From an uncultured Prevotella sp. (GTDB lineage: Bacteria > Bacteroidota > Bacteroidia > Bacteroidales > Bacteroidaceae): a stretch of 16,685 nucleotides of DNA. The notes beneath the pieces were generated by a model. That model saw nothing but the letters and a program-made list of their open reading frames with translations. It ran no database searches and was not told where the DNA came from. The stretch lies in the NCBI GenBank assembly GCA_937892695.1, contig CALBJK010000060.1, forward strand, positions 1 through 16,685, written 5' to 3'. How positions within the stretch are numbered: position 1 is the stretch's first letter; each line of letters starts with the position of its first letter. Position numbers and translations under genes: made by a program. Shown piece by piece: positions 7,488-14,947 of the stretch.

Positions 7488-7515
7488 TCTTGCCGGACGG
7501 AGATGCCCGGCAAGA
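7488..7515 (+). promoter_or_regulatory. Intergenic hairpin between tlpA-like and DUF6029-like genes
   Basis: Perfect nine-base arms, TCTTGCCGG (7488-7496) and CCGGCAAGA (7507-7515), enclose a ten-base loop 18 bases before the next start codon. There is no T run, so it is not a standard terminator. It may stabilise or process the transcript, or set the ratio of the two proteins. Confidence 0.5.
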
Positions 7516-7533
7516 CCGATAAAAGACAAGACA

Positions 7534-9195
7534 ATGATTAAAATATACTACGCTGTAGCGTTGGTTCTGGCGTTTGTCACCGTTTCGTCCAAAGCTCAGG
7601 AGGCTGACGGAGGCGAAAAGAAAGTTACAGTCACCGGAAGCGTGCAGAGCGATATCCTCATACCCCAAGAACGTGAAATAAAAGGCGAGACATCCTCTGA
7701 GTGGGGACGAACCAACACCTATGTCGATGTCAACGTCATGAGCCAGTATGTCGATGCCGGGGCACGGTTCTCCTATCTCGAACATCCTCTGCCAGGATAC
7801 GAAAAGGACTTCCGGGGCTGGGGTGTGCCTTTCGTGTATGTCAAGCTGAAGCGCGAGACATCGACGAGCAACGCCGAGCTGACCCTTGGCAACTTCTACG
7901 ACCAGTTCGGGTCGGGATTCGTCTTCCGCACCTACGAAGAGCGTTCGCTCGGCATAGACAACTCCCTTCTCGGCGCACGTCTGGTATGGTCGCCCACACC
8001 GGGTGTCAACCTCAAAGGCATCACCGGCAAACAGCGCCGCTACTGGGACTACAACGACGCATGGGTGAGCGGCGCCGACATGGAGCTGAACATCGACCAG
8101 TGGTGGAAGGCCATGCAGGAGCACAACACTTATCTTATGTTAGGAGCTTCGATTGTCAACAAGCATGAGAGTTCTGGCGAGGACATCTTCGCCACCCCGA
8201 CGTATAAGCTCAACCTCCCGTCCAACGTCAACGCATTCGACGTGCGCGCCCGTCTCCAGACAGGCGACTTCAACGTTCTCGCCGAATACGCCCACAAGAG
8301 CCAAGACCCTAACTTCGACAACGGCTACATATATCGTAAAGGTTATGTGGCAATGCTGTCAGCCACATATTCAAAACGTGGAATGAGCGTTTTGCTCCAG
8401 GCCAAGCGGTCTGACAACATGTCGTTCCGCAGCCGCCGCAGCATGTTCGGCACATCGTCGTTCATCAACCACCTGCCGGCCTTCACTATGGACCATACCT
8501 ACGCTCTGGCGGCTCTCCATCCCTACGCCACCCATCCCGACGGAGAATGGGCATACCAGGCCGAAATCGGTTATAAGATAAAGAAGAACACGTGGCTTGG
8601 CGGCAAGTACGGCACCGACGTGAAGCTCAACTTCTCTCATGTCCATGCCATCGACCAGCGCAAGCGCGGTACCGGAGCGGCCGGAAGCGACGGCTACGGG
8701 TCGGCTTTCTGGAAATGGGGCGACCAGACCTACTATCAGGACATCAACGTGCAGGTGGAGAAAAAACTCTCGCGGGCCTTCAAGCTCAACCTCATGTACA
8801 TGAACCAGCAGTACAACAAGACCATCGTCGAAGGTGACGGCGGAATGATACGTTCCAACATCTTCATCGCCGAGGGCAAGTACCGCTTCAACAACAAGTT
8901 CACACTTCGCGGCGAAGCCCAGTATCTCACCTCGCCCGACGAATACGGCGACTGGTACTTCGGACTGCTCGAACTGTCGGTTCTCCCTAACTGGATGTTC
9001 ACCGTGTCAGACATGTACAACAAAGACGAGGCCAACGGACACTACTATCAGGGCTTTGTCACCTTCAACAGCGGCTCCCACCGTCTGCAGCTCGGCTACG
9101 GACGAACCCGTGCGGGCTTCAACTGCTCAGGCGGCGTTTGCCGTTATGTGCCGGAGACCAAGGGCGTTACCCTGTCCTACAACTACAACTTCTGA
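7534..9195 (+). CDS. DUF6029-like outer-membrane beta-barrel protein
   Basis: This 553-residue protein has a signal peptide (residues 1-21, ending VSSKAQ). The mature part is built of alternating polar and aromatic strands typical of a porin-like barrel, with no plug domain: VKLKRETSTSNAELTLGNFY, QFGSGFVFRTYEERSLGIDN, YFGLLELSVLPNWMFTVSD, and a C-terminal strand ending VTLSYNYNF with the terminal aromatic that guides BAM-mediated insertion. The GNFYDQFGSG segment and C-terminal layout match what I recall of the DUF6029 family of Bacteroidota; that name is from memory. The only cysteines in the whole protein are C531 and C536 (NCSGGVCRY), just before the last strand, so they could form one disulfide. 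It follows the TlpA-type gene by 78 bases, suggesting co-expression and perhaps help with that bond. Function unknown. Confidence 0.83.
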   Translation: MIKIYYAVALVLAFVTVSSKAQEADGGEKKVTVTGSVQSDILIPQEREIKGETSSEWGRTNTYVDVNVMSQYVDAGARFSYLEHPLPGYEKDFRGWGVPFVYVKLKRETSTSNAELTLGNFYDQFGSGFVFRTYEERSLGIDNSLLGARLVWSPTPGVNLKGITGKQRRYWDYNDAWVSGADMELNIDQWWKAMQEHNTYLMLGASIVNKHESSGEDIFATPTYKLNLPSNVNAFDVRARLQTGDFNVLAEYAHKSQDPNFDNGYIYRKGYVAMLSATYSKRGMSVLLQAKRSDNMSFRSRRSMFGTSSFINHLPAFTMDHTYALAALHPYATHPDGEWAYQAEIGYKIKKNTWLGGKYGTDVKLNFSHVHAIDQRKRGTGAAGSDGYGSAFWKWGDQTYYQDINVQVEKKLSRAFKLNLMYMNQQYNKTIVEGDGGMIRSNIFIAEGKYRFNNKFTLRGEAQYLTSPDEYGDWYFGLLELSVLPNWMFTVSDMYNKDEANGHYYQGFVTFNSGSHRLQLGYGRTRAGFNCSGGVCRYVPETKGVTLSYNYNF

Positions 9196-9204
9196 TAATT
9201 TGAG

Positions 9205-9280
9205 GAGACGCACCGAAGTGTCGTATAATTAAGAGACGCACCGAAGTGTCGTATAATTAAGAGACGCACCGAAGTGTCGT
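9205..9280 (+). repeat. 28-base tandem repeat, 2.7 copies
   Basis: Unit GAGACGCACCGAAGTGTCGT plus ATAATTAA repeats exactly at 9205-9232 and 9233-9260, with a 20-base partial copy at 9261-9280. It starts ten bases after the stop codon of the DUF6029-like gene. The upstream TGATAATTTGAG resembles the unit junction TAATTAAGAG, so the array may have grown from there. The third copy merges into a longer palindromic element. Confidence 0.9.
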
Positions 9281-9289
9281 CTCTACAAG
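9261..9289 (+). repeat. Palindromic intergenic element, copy A
   Basis: GAGACGCAC, loop CGAA, then GTG-T-CGTCTC forms a hairpin of nine pairs with one bulged T, followed by TACAAG. Its reverse complement matches 13600-13628 at 22 of 29 positions without gaps, so it is a dispersed family. There is no T run after it, so it is not an ordinary terminator. REP-like behaviour is inferred. Confidence 0.7.
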
Positions 9290-9345
9290 TGGATGCTCGC
9301 AGCAATAAAGCATTTTGAAACAAAACAAAATAAAAACATAGAACA

Positions 9346-10017
9346 ATGAAGAAAATTTATACACTCATAGCAGCCCTTGCCTTTGCAGCAGGAAGCTTCG
9401 CACAGACAGACAACACCTTCGAGTTTGTCGACAAAGACGGCAATGTTGTGCCTGATGGCAGCACTATTACTGTTAATGAAGTGAGCGATGACGGTATGGG
9501 AACACTGATGATAAAGACAGGATTGCATGTTGTCAGCCATTCTTCAAATAAAGAAGGTATCGGTCTTACTTTCAATTTGAGTAAAATGGACAATGGTGCC
9601 TTATCTGTCTGCTTCCCTGGCAATTGCATCAATTACGAAGCCGTGGGTGATTACGATAACAAGACTGCTATTGTTGATCCAAATATGAATAAAGATTTCC
9701 AGACCGAATGGCTTCCTGCGACTTACGGCACAGCAACCGCAACGTTCACTCTTTCACGTTATGAAGTGGTGAAAAAAACGGTTCTGGGAGGAGTTACAAT
9801 TGAAGAAGTCGGTGAGAAAATTGCAGACGGCCCTACCGTTACCGTCAACTTTGTCTACACAGATCCGACAGCCATCAACGGTGTTGAGTCTTCTTCCAAA
9901 AAGAAAGTCGTAGCACGCTACAACGCCAACGGCCAGCGTATCGCCGAGCCGCAGCACGGTCTTAACATCGTGAAATATTCGGACGGTACAACCCGTAAAG
10001 TTGTTGTCAAGGATTAG
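9346..10017 (+). CDS. Small secreted protein with sorting-like C-terminal tail
   Basis: This 223-residue protein starts with a textbook signal peptide (MKKIYTLIAALAFAAGSFAQ). The mature body (residues 21-170) is beta-rich, beginning FEFVDKDGNVVPDGSTITV and ending TVTVNFVYTDP. It holds the only two cysteines, C89 and C94 (VCFPGNCI), a CX4C pair. After TAINGVES, a 33-residue tail (about 190-222) reads ARYNANGQRI, then GLNIVKYSDGTTRKVVVK, matching the tail of the next protein at 20 of 33 positions. Such tails resemble short T9SS type A sorting signals, so export through the outer membrane is likely but inferred. I recall similar small proteins beside Omp28 genes in Bacteroidales, without a known function. 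It lies between the DUF6029-like and large Omp28-type genes on the same strand. Confidence 0.82.
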   Translation: MKKIYTLIAALAFAAGSFAQTDNTFEFVDKDGNVVPDGSTITVNEVSDDGMGTLMIKTGLHVVSHSSNKEGIGLTFNLSKMDNGALSVCFPGNCINYEAVGDYDNKTAIVDPNMNKDFQTEWLPATYGTATATFTLSRYEVVKKTVLGGVTIEEVGEKIADGPTVTVNFVYTDPTAINGVESSSKKKVVARYNANGQRIAEPQHGLNIVKYSDGTTRKVVVKD

Positions 10018-10024
10018 GACGATG

Positions 10025-10042
10025 CAGGAATTGATGTTCCTG
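10025..10042 (+). other. Small intergenic hairpin
   Basis: CAGGAA (10025-10030) and TTCCTG (10037-10042) enclose TTGATG, just after the stop codon of the small secreted protein. No T run follows. It may protect the upstream message end, but the stem is short. Confidence 0.35.
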
Positions 10043-10093
10043 TGAGATAAATACCAGAGAGAACTTAAATTGTTTAACAAAAACAAAAAGGTT

Positions 10094-12100
10094 ATGAAGA
10101 AAATTTTACTTCCACTGATAGCATTCATGTTGTCAGTCACAGCAGCTACGGCGCAGAAGAACGCCCCGCTGCTCAAGGGACTCACTCCTTCTGCGAAGGT
10201 AGAGGCAAAGTCGTTGCAGCCCAAGACTTTAGATAAGTCGGCAACCAAGAAAGCTCCTAAGAAAGCTCTTGCTGCCAATCAGAAGTACATGGGTCCGTTC
10301 GAGGACGATGCCTTGGATTATGACGGAAGTCAGGCCGGACTTGGAATTCCTTCTGTTCCAGGCAAACTGAAAGTCGCCGCACTTCTCGATCCTGCTTACG
10401 TTGACAAATATAATGGTGGAAAGGTTGTTGCCGTGCGTTTCGGCCTTGCTTATCCTGCAGGTGAGTGCCGCGTATTTATGACCGAGGTTACAACTGCCGG
10501 AGTCAGCAACACAGATGTCCTGTCGCAGAGCATTTCGAACACGGAAAACGGATGGAATACCGTGACGCTTGACGAACCCTATACCATCAATGCCGACGGC
10601 AATACAGGTTTCCTGCTGGGTTTCGAATACACTCAGAAGAACACTAACGACGGCCAGAGTTATAATAGCGAATGCTATCCTCTGAATACCGGTGGTACCG
10701 GCTATGACGGTGGCTTTTATTGCTATGGAAATCTCGGCCAGGGGACTGGTTGGTACCCACTGGGCGCAGATTACGGCTGTGTCGCCGTCCAGGCCATTGT
10801 TGAAAAAGACGGTGGCTTCGATGTCATCGATGCCATTATGGACGGAGTGACAGTCAATCCCTACGTGAAGAAGGGCGCTGCAAGTCCTGTAGTATTCGGA
10901 GTACACAGTTTCGGAAACGAAATCACCAGTGCCGTGTTCGGAATTAAGGTGAATGGTAAGGAACTTGCCGAATACACTGCCCCCGAAGCTTTGACTTCTA
11001 AATCAAAGACATTTACTGCCGATGTACAGTTCCCTTCAGACCTTGCTTACAAAGACAATAAAATATCTGTTTATGTTAAGTCTCTGAACGGTGCAACACC
11101 TACAGAATACACTTCAGATGACGAGGCAGAAACTACGTTCAAGTCCTTCACGGATACTGTGGCTCACCAGATGAACCTTGTAGAGCATTTCACATCACAG
11201 TATTGCACCTATTGTCCGCTTGGTTACGATGTCCTCAACAAGCTGATGGAGCTTCGCAATGACTTAGCTTGGGTGTCCATACATGGTAACATGGGCGGAA
11301 CAGATGTTTACACAATTGCTGACGGACAATACATTTCTAATTTCACAGGTGGTTCATACGAAACCGGTGGAATTCCAAGAGCTGCTTTCAACCGCTACTA
11401 TGAGCCTTCTGTAGCTTCAGATTCTTGGCTTGCTTACAATCTTGGATATCGCAGCCAGTACACTGAAACTGCTGCAAGAATATTCAGTGCAGTGGTAGAT
11501 GCTTCAAAAGCTTCGGTTCCCGCATTCGCAACCGTAAACTTGTCGAGTGAGTACGACAAAGATACAAAGAAGCTCACTGTTAAGGTTAGCGGCGATGCTG
11601 TGTCTGACTTTGCCGATGTCTTCGGTTCTGATGCTGTGCTGACAGTGTATCTGACAGAAAACGGTCTTGTTTCCCGTCAGCTCAATCAAGGCACGTGGAT
11701 TCAGAAATATCCTCACAACCATGTTCTTCGCGCAATACTTTCGGAACCTCTTGGCGACGCAATCAGCTGGAATGGCACAAAGTATGAAAACGACTATACC
11801 ATTACTCTTGATGCCGACTGGAACGTTGACAACATGGATGTAGTTGCTTTCATAAGCCGTCCGATAGCATTTGACGGAGAACAATATAAAACTGAAGCAA
11901 CTGACGCTTACGTGACCAACACTAACAGTGCTAAGGTCGGTACTACCACTTCTGGCATTGCTGACAATCTGGCTTCTGCAGAGAACGCCACTGAGGTTGC
12001 CCGTTACACTATTGACGGTCGCAAGCTGAGTGCTCCTGCCAAGGGCCTGAACATCGTGAAGATGTCTGACGGTTCTACCAGAAAGGTTATCGTTAAGTAA
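10094..12100 (+). CDS. Large Omp28-domain secreted protein with sorting-like tail
   Basis: This 668-residue protein has a signal peptide (MKKILLPLIAFMLSVTAATA). A Lys/Ala-rich linker (30-63) leads to an N-terminal beta-sandwich (about 64-237, with AVRFGLAYPAGECRVFM and FYCYGNLGQGTGWY), then an Ig-like region (about 245-350). Residues 356-600 form an Omp28-type domain: LVEHFTSQYCTYCPLGYDVL with the CxxC pair C371-C374, a thioredoxin-like fold with the GGIPRAAFNR segment, and the signature YPHNHVLRAILSEPLGDA also seen as YVHNHVFR...WGDA in the lipoprotein downstream. The tail (about 635-668, ARYTIDGRKL then GLNIVKMSDGSTRKVIVK) is shared with the preceding protein. ATG 10094 is preferred to the in-frame 10070 start because it places the signal peptide first. 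Surface or secreted redox or binding role is inferred. Transcription likely stops at the terminator at 12195-12241. Confidence 0.85.
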   Translation: MKKILLPLIAFMLSVTAATAQKNAPLLKGLTPSAKVEAKSLQPKTLDKSATKKAPKKALAANQKYMGPFEDDALDYDGSQAGLGIPSVPGKLKVAALLDPAYVDKYNGGKVVAVRFGLAYPAGECRVFMTEVTTAGVSNTDVLSQSISNTENGWNTVTLDEPYTINADGNTGFLLGFEYTQKNTNDGQSYNSECYPLNTGGTGYDGGFYCYGNLGQGTGWYPLGADYGCVAVQAIVEKDGGFDVIDAIMDGVTVNPYVKKGAASPVVFGVHSFGNEITSAVFGIKVNGKELAEYTAPEALTSKSKTFTADVQFPSDLAYKDNKISVYVKSLNGATPTEYTSDDEAETTFKSFTDTVAHQMNLVEHFTSQYCTYCPLGYDVLNKLMELRNDLAWVSIHGNMGGTDVYTIADGQYISNFTGGSYETGGIPRAAFNRYYEPSVASDSWLAYNLGYRSQYTETAARIFSAVVDASKASVPAFATVNLSSEYDKDTKKLTVKVSGDAVSDFADVFGSDAVLTVYLTENGLVSRQLNQGTWIQKYPHNHVLRAILSEPLGDAISWNGTKYENDYTITLDADWNVDNMDVVAFISRPIAFDGEQYKTEATDAYVTNTNSAKVGTTTSGIADNLASAENATEVARYTIDGRKLSAPAKGLNIVKMSDGSTRKVIVK

Positions 12101-12194
12101 ACGGCGGTATCTGTCGTCAGGACAGTGTACTGGGCATTTACGAAATATGTTACATAACGGCTTTCCTGCCATAGTGAAGGAAAAGCCATAAATA

Positions 12195-12250
12195 AAAACC
12201 GTGCAGAATGATGCGTATGCGCATCCGTTCTGCACGGTTTTCGTTTTTAT
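12195..12250 (+). terminator. Strong intrinsic terminator after the large Omp28-type gene
   Basis: Perfect 14-base arms AAAACCGTGCAGAA (12195-12208) and its complement (12228-12241) are continued by an inner stem GATGCG/CGCATC (12210-12215 with 12220-12225) closed by TATG. The stem is followed by CGTTTTTAT. The flanking A and T runs make it plausible in both directions. A weaker hairpin with one bulge (about 12158-12189, GGCTTTCC/GGAAAAGCC) comes just before it. Confidence 0.88.
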
Positions 12251-12465
12251 GAACATCCCGTTGCCAGTATTAACCCATGAGCATCTCCCTGAGGGTGGCA
12301 AGACGCTTGTTTGTACCGTCTTGCAATAACCGGCATATTGGAATTCGCCCCATGTCAGACAAGCTGATGCGGGTATGACTTGAGGGACAAAAGCTGCGCA
12401 GACGGTTCCAAAACTTCAATGTTTTCTGCATGAAGTAAACATTGTGCTGAAAATATCTGTTAATT
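12251..12465. other. Intergenic stretch without a recognisable gene
   Basis: No convincing reading frame is present on either strand. The only structure I see is a perfect eight-base inverted repeat, GCAAGACG (12298-12305) and CGTCTTGC (12317-12324), around an 11-base loop. No T run follows it. Confidence 0.45.
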
Positions 12466-12469
12466 CCTT

Positions 12470-12498
12470 TTTGTTTTTAAAATAAATAAGTAATTTTG
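12470..12498 (+). promoter_or_regulatory. Promoter of the Omp28-type lipoprotein gene
   Basis: TAATTTTG (12491-12498) matches the -7 consensus. A TTTG element lies at 12470-12473, with 17 bases between, slightly closer than the usual 19-21. The region is AT-rich, as expected. Transcription would start near 12505, giving a leader of about 250 bases before the ATG at 12755. Confidence 0.6.
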
Positions 12499-12511
12499 CG
12501 ACATTACAGAC

Positions 12512-12570
12512 GCAGACCAGAAATTATGGCATGTCGTGAGACTGTAGTCTGCTTATTTTGAGTTTTTATT
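12512..12570 (+). promoter_or_regulatory. Hairpin plus T-rich tract in the lipoprotein leader
   Basis: GCAGACCAG (12512-12520) pairs with CTG-TA-GTCTGC (12542-12552), nine pairs with a two-base bulge, and is followed by TTATTTTGAGTTTTTATTT. Starting only a few bases after the predicted transcription start, it has the shape of a leader terminator/attenuator or of a very short RNA. The sequence alone cannot decide. Confidence 0.4.
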
Positions 12571-12584
12571 TAACTGGATCAATA

Positions 12585-12662
12585 ATGGGATTCGGACTTA
12601 AAACTACCGTGAGGTTCAGGCTTCCTTCGCTTTGTCGTGTGTACTTCGTCTGTATGCGCTGA
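12585..12662 (+). CDS. Possible 25-codon upstream reading frame in the leader
   Basis: ATG at 12585 opens a 25-residue frame (MGFGLKTTVRFRLPSLCRVY, then FVCMR) ending TGA at 12660-12662. Its start context ATCAATAATGGGA nearly repeats the ATCAATAATGGAT of the true lipoprotein start at 12755. The peptide has no recognised domain. It could be a leader peptide or chance. Confidence 0.25.
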   Translation: MGFGLKTTVRFRLPSLCRVYFVCMR

Positions 12663-12754
12663 GTGAGGTTATGGGCGTTGAGCCTCTCAGTCTGTCGACG
12701 ATTCTAAATAACAATAGGTAAAAAGAGAATTCTAATTTGAAAAAATCATCAATA

Positions 12755-13567
12755 ATGGATAAACTGAAAGCTTTAAAGTCTGTTTTTGTCGGTGCCGTAG
12801 CGGCATTGACTGTTTCGTGCAATGATATCGCCGAAGGCGACCGTCTTGTTTATGTACCGCCGGCCGAGGTCAACCGGGCTGTGCTGGTAGAGGATTTCAC
12901 CGGTCAGCGTTGCCCTAACTGTCCTAACGCGTCTGTTGCCATAGAGGAGCTGCAGAAGCAGTACGGAGCCGATACCATTATTGCAGTTGGCATCTACTCG
13001 GGTACGTTCGGTCATAAGCCCAACGGCGATCCCCTGCCTCTCACCACAACCACCGGTGACGAGTATTACTCCAAATGGCCTATCGAGTGTCAGCCTGCCG
13101 TGGTGTTCAACCGCAAGAGCGGCGTTGTTTACGACTATAACGGTGGCTATTCCCCGGTCGTGAATGCCATGCTCAAAGAACCGACACCAGTCAATCTGGA
13201 CATGACCGTGGGCTTCAACGCCGATTCTACGGAAATGTCGGTTGACGTTACCGCCCTTTCAGCCGAGACTGTAAACTGCAAGCTGCAGGTGTGGGTGCTC
13301 GAAGACGGCGTCATCGGCCCGCAGATTATGCCTACTACAGGCGAGACCAACATGAAGTACGTACACAACCATGTGTTCCGCACGAGCGTTACCAAGGAGA
13401 CATGGGGCGACGCGTTCAACATCACTTCTGGCGAGACAGCAAAGGCTACATATAAGTTTACGCCCGATGCGTCGTGGGTGAAGAAAAACCTTTCGGTCGT
13501 AGCGTTTGTCTATAACGACAACGACGGCGTGCTTCAGGCCGTCAGACGTACAGTGACAACGGAGTAA
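12755..13567 (+). CDS. Omp28-related outer-membrane lipoprotein
   Basis: This 270-residue protein starts MDKLKALKSVFVGAVAALTV followed by SC, a lipoprotein signal with the lipidated cysteine at C22. The acidic NDIAEGD after it is loosely like Bacteroidota surface-export signals. Residues about 41-135 are thioredoxin-like, with LVEDFTGQRCPNCPNAS (C53-C56), IIAVGIYSG and a QPAVVFNR segment at the cis-proline position. Residues 145-270 form a beta-rich domain with YVHNHVFRTSVTKETWGDAF, the same signature as in the larger upstream protein. This matches the Omp28-related family, named for a Porphyromonas gingivalis surface protein. An in-frame TTG at 12737 would add six residues; ATG 12755 gives a better signal. 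It has its own promoter after a terminator, so its level can differ from the upstream genes. Enzymatic redox activity is inferred from the CxxC only. Confidence 0.88.
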   Translation: MDKLKALKSVFVGAVAALTVSCNDIAEGDRLVYVPPAEVNRAVLVEDFTGQRCPNCPNASVAIEELQKQYGADTIIAVGIYSGTFGHKPNGDPLPLTTTTGDEYYSKWPIECQPAVVFNRKSGVVYDYNGGYSPVVNAMLKEPTPVNLDMTVGFNADSTEMSVDVTALSAETVNCKLQVWVLEDGVIGPQIMPTTGETNMKYVHNHVFRTSVTKETWGDAFNITSGETAKATYKFTPDASWVKKNLSVVAFVYNDNDGVLQAVRRTVTTE

Positions 13568-13599
13568 AAAACGGCTGTGCTATCCACATGTAGTGATCA

Positions 13600-13629
13600 C
13601 TTGTAGAGATTCCACTCTTTTGCGTCTCC
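13600..13629 (-). repeat. Palindromic intergenic element, copy B (degenerate)
   Basis: CTTGTAGAGA, a diverged middle, then TGCGTCTC matches the reverse complement of 9261-9289 at 22 of 29 positions with equal length. The outer ends are conserved and the centre has drifted, so its hairpin is weaker. It lies between the lipoprotein stop codon and the terminator. Confidence 0.6.
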
Positions 13630-13633
13630 ATAT

Positions 13634-13690
13634 AATATCCGGGAAGGATCGGTTGCATTTGCGGCCTTTCCTTCCCGGTATTGTTTTATC
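13634..13690 (+). terminator. Intrinsic terminator after the Omp28-type lipoprotein gene
   Basis: Arms AATATCCGGGAAGGA (13634-13648) and TCCTTCCCGGTATT (13669-13682) pair with one bulged T around a 20-base loop, followed by GTTTTATC. It lies about 65 bases after the stop codon and separates the module from the LRR-ppk unit. Confidence 0.85.
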
Positions 13691-13814
13691 CGTAAACCAG
13701 CCTAAAGGAATAAGTTAGTATTTCAGTTCCCCAATTTATAAAGAAAAACAATCCGGTAACACTTTTGTAACATAATTGTAATGATTGTGACAGCTGTATG
13801 TTGCTGATGATTGC

Positions 13815-13822
13815 TAAATTTG
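13815..13822 (+). promoter_or_regulatory. -7 element of the LRR-ppk unit
   Basis: TAAATTTG matches TAnnTTTG and lies about 30 bases before the ATG at 13854, so the leader would be short. No good -33 element is seen at the usual spacing. The stretch from 13691 to here shows nothing else recognisable. Confidence 0.5.
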
Positions 13823-13853
13823 CAAAAATAATACAAACAGCAATCCGTAAAAG

Positions 13854-14930
13854 ATGAAGGAGAATAAGAAAGTCATTTTAAACGTTCTAAGAAAGAACGT
13901 TGCTAAGGAAGACAGGTTTGAGAATCAGTTGCTCAATCTTGCTGTCAAGAAAATGGGTGGTGCAAAAAGAGACGACCGGGGTGTTTACTATTCGAAAGGA
14001 GGCAAACATCTCATCATGTCCTCGAAGACACTAGAAGGTGACTATTCTGTCAAGGATGGAACTGAAGAAATTGACGACAACGCTTTTTGGGGATGCGCAT
14101 TTGTTACGAAAATATCTTTGCCAGATACCGTTACACGTATAGGCAAGGAGGCTTTTGGACGTTGTCTGTCACTTACAGAGGTGAACATACCGGCATCTGT
14201 CGTAAAAATCGGTGCTAATCCGTTTGTCGGACTTAACAGCGAAAATGTAAAATGCGCGACCGACAAGTATGTGATAGATGCCAAAATAATGTACAACGCC
14301 GATCGCGACAAGGTAGTGTCATGCCTTACCGACGCAAAGATGCTCATACTGCCCAAGGGGGTTACGGCTGTAGCCGACTTGGCTTTCAACCGCCGTTCCA
14401 AACTAAAGAAAATTGTGCTTCCCGACGGATTGGAGACAATCGGTTCTGACGCGTTCTCGGAATGTGACGACCTCGAAGAAATTATTGTCCCCGCTACAGT
14501 GACTGAAATAGGCGATTATGCCTTTGCCGATTGTATCAGCGTGAAGAAAGTGACGTTCCTGTCAGATGTGAAACGTCTCAGCCGGACTGCCTTGTCTGAT
14601 TGCGACGCACTCTCTGAAATCAGCGTGCCGGCCGGCACTGCACCGAAGTTCCGAAAACAGCTGCATATTTCTTCCGACTCTGACATACTCGTGATTGAAC
14701 GTGAGGATAAAAATTCCAAAACTGCAGAAGCTCTTGTAAAAACAGATGAATTCCCAGATAAGCCAAAGGCGGAGAAAAAATCGGATAAAAAGGCGGAAAA
14801 AGCAGAGAGAAAAGCTGAAAAGGACAAAAAGAAAAAAGGCGGAAAGGGAAACCAGCCTGAAGAGAAGCCTGACGATGTAAAGGCCGAAGCCGAAGCCTTA
14901 GAAGAAAAGGAGACAACTAATAAAGATTGA
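13854..14930 (+). CDS. BspA-type leucine-rich-repeat protein with lysine-rich tail, no signal peptide
   Basis: This 358-residue protein opens with a charged, non-hydrophobic N-terminus (MKENKKVILNVLRKNVAKED), so it should stay in the cytoplasm. Residues about 63-275 are LRR_5 (BspA/TpLRR) repeats of about 23 residues with the I..NAF..C..L..I.LP..V..IG pattern: EEIDDNAFWGCAFVTKISLP, VTRIGKEAFGRCLSLTEVNI, LETIGSDAFSECDDLEEIIV, VTEIGDYAFADCISVKKVTF. Such repeats usually mediate protein binding and are mostly found on secreted proteins. Residues 301-331 hold 14 lysines in 31 positions, interspersed with Glu, Asp and Ala, and the end is acidic. It is 17 bases upstream of ppk with no terminator between, so the two are probably co-transcribed. 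Partner unknown; see the finding on a polyphosphate link. Confidence 0.85.
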   Translation: MKENKKVILNVLRKNVAKEDRFENQLLNLAVKKMGGAKRDDRGVYYSKGGKHLIMSSKTLEGDYSVKDGTEEIDDNAFWGCAFVTKISLPDTVTRIGKEAFGRCLSLTEVNIPASVVKIGANPFVGLNSENVKCATDKYVIDAKIMYNADRDKVVSCLTDAKMLILPKGVTAVADLAFNRRSKLKKIVLPDGLETIGSDAFSECDDLEEIIVPATVTEIGDYAFADCISVKKVTFLSDVKRLSRTALSDCDALSEISVPAGTAPKFRKQLHISSDSDILVIEREDKNSKTAEALVKTDEFPDKPKAEKKSDKKAEKAERKAEKDKKKKGGKGNQPEEKPDDVKAEAEALEEKETTNKD

Positions 14931-14947
14931 CCAATATTTGACAAACC

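Noticed and set aside
7474..8124. Minus-strand 216-codon frame opposite the DUF6029-like gene
   Set aside because: The plus-strand frame has a signal peptide, barrel strands and a terminal aromatic. The minus frame has none and is a codon-bias shadow.
9205..9280. Possible CRISPR array
   Set aside because: The 28-base units are directly adjacent with no unique spacers, there are fewer than three full copies, and no cas gene is nearby.
11504..12301. Minus-strand 265-codon frame opposite the large Omp28-type gene
   Set aside because: It overlaps the clear Omp28 domain and reads through the strong terminator at 12195-12241. The protein has no plausible domain.
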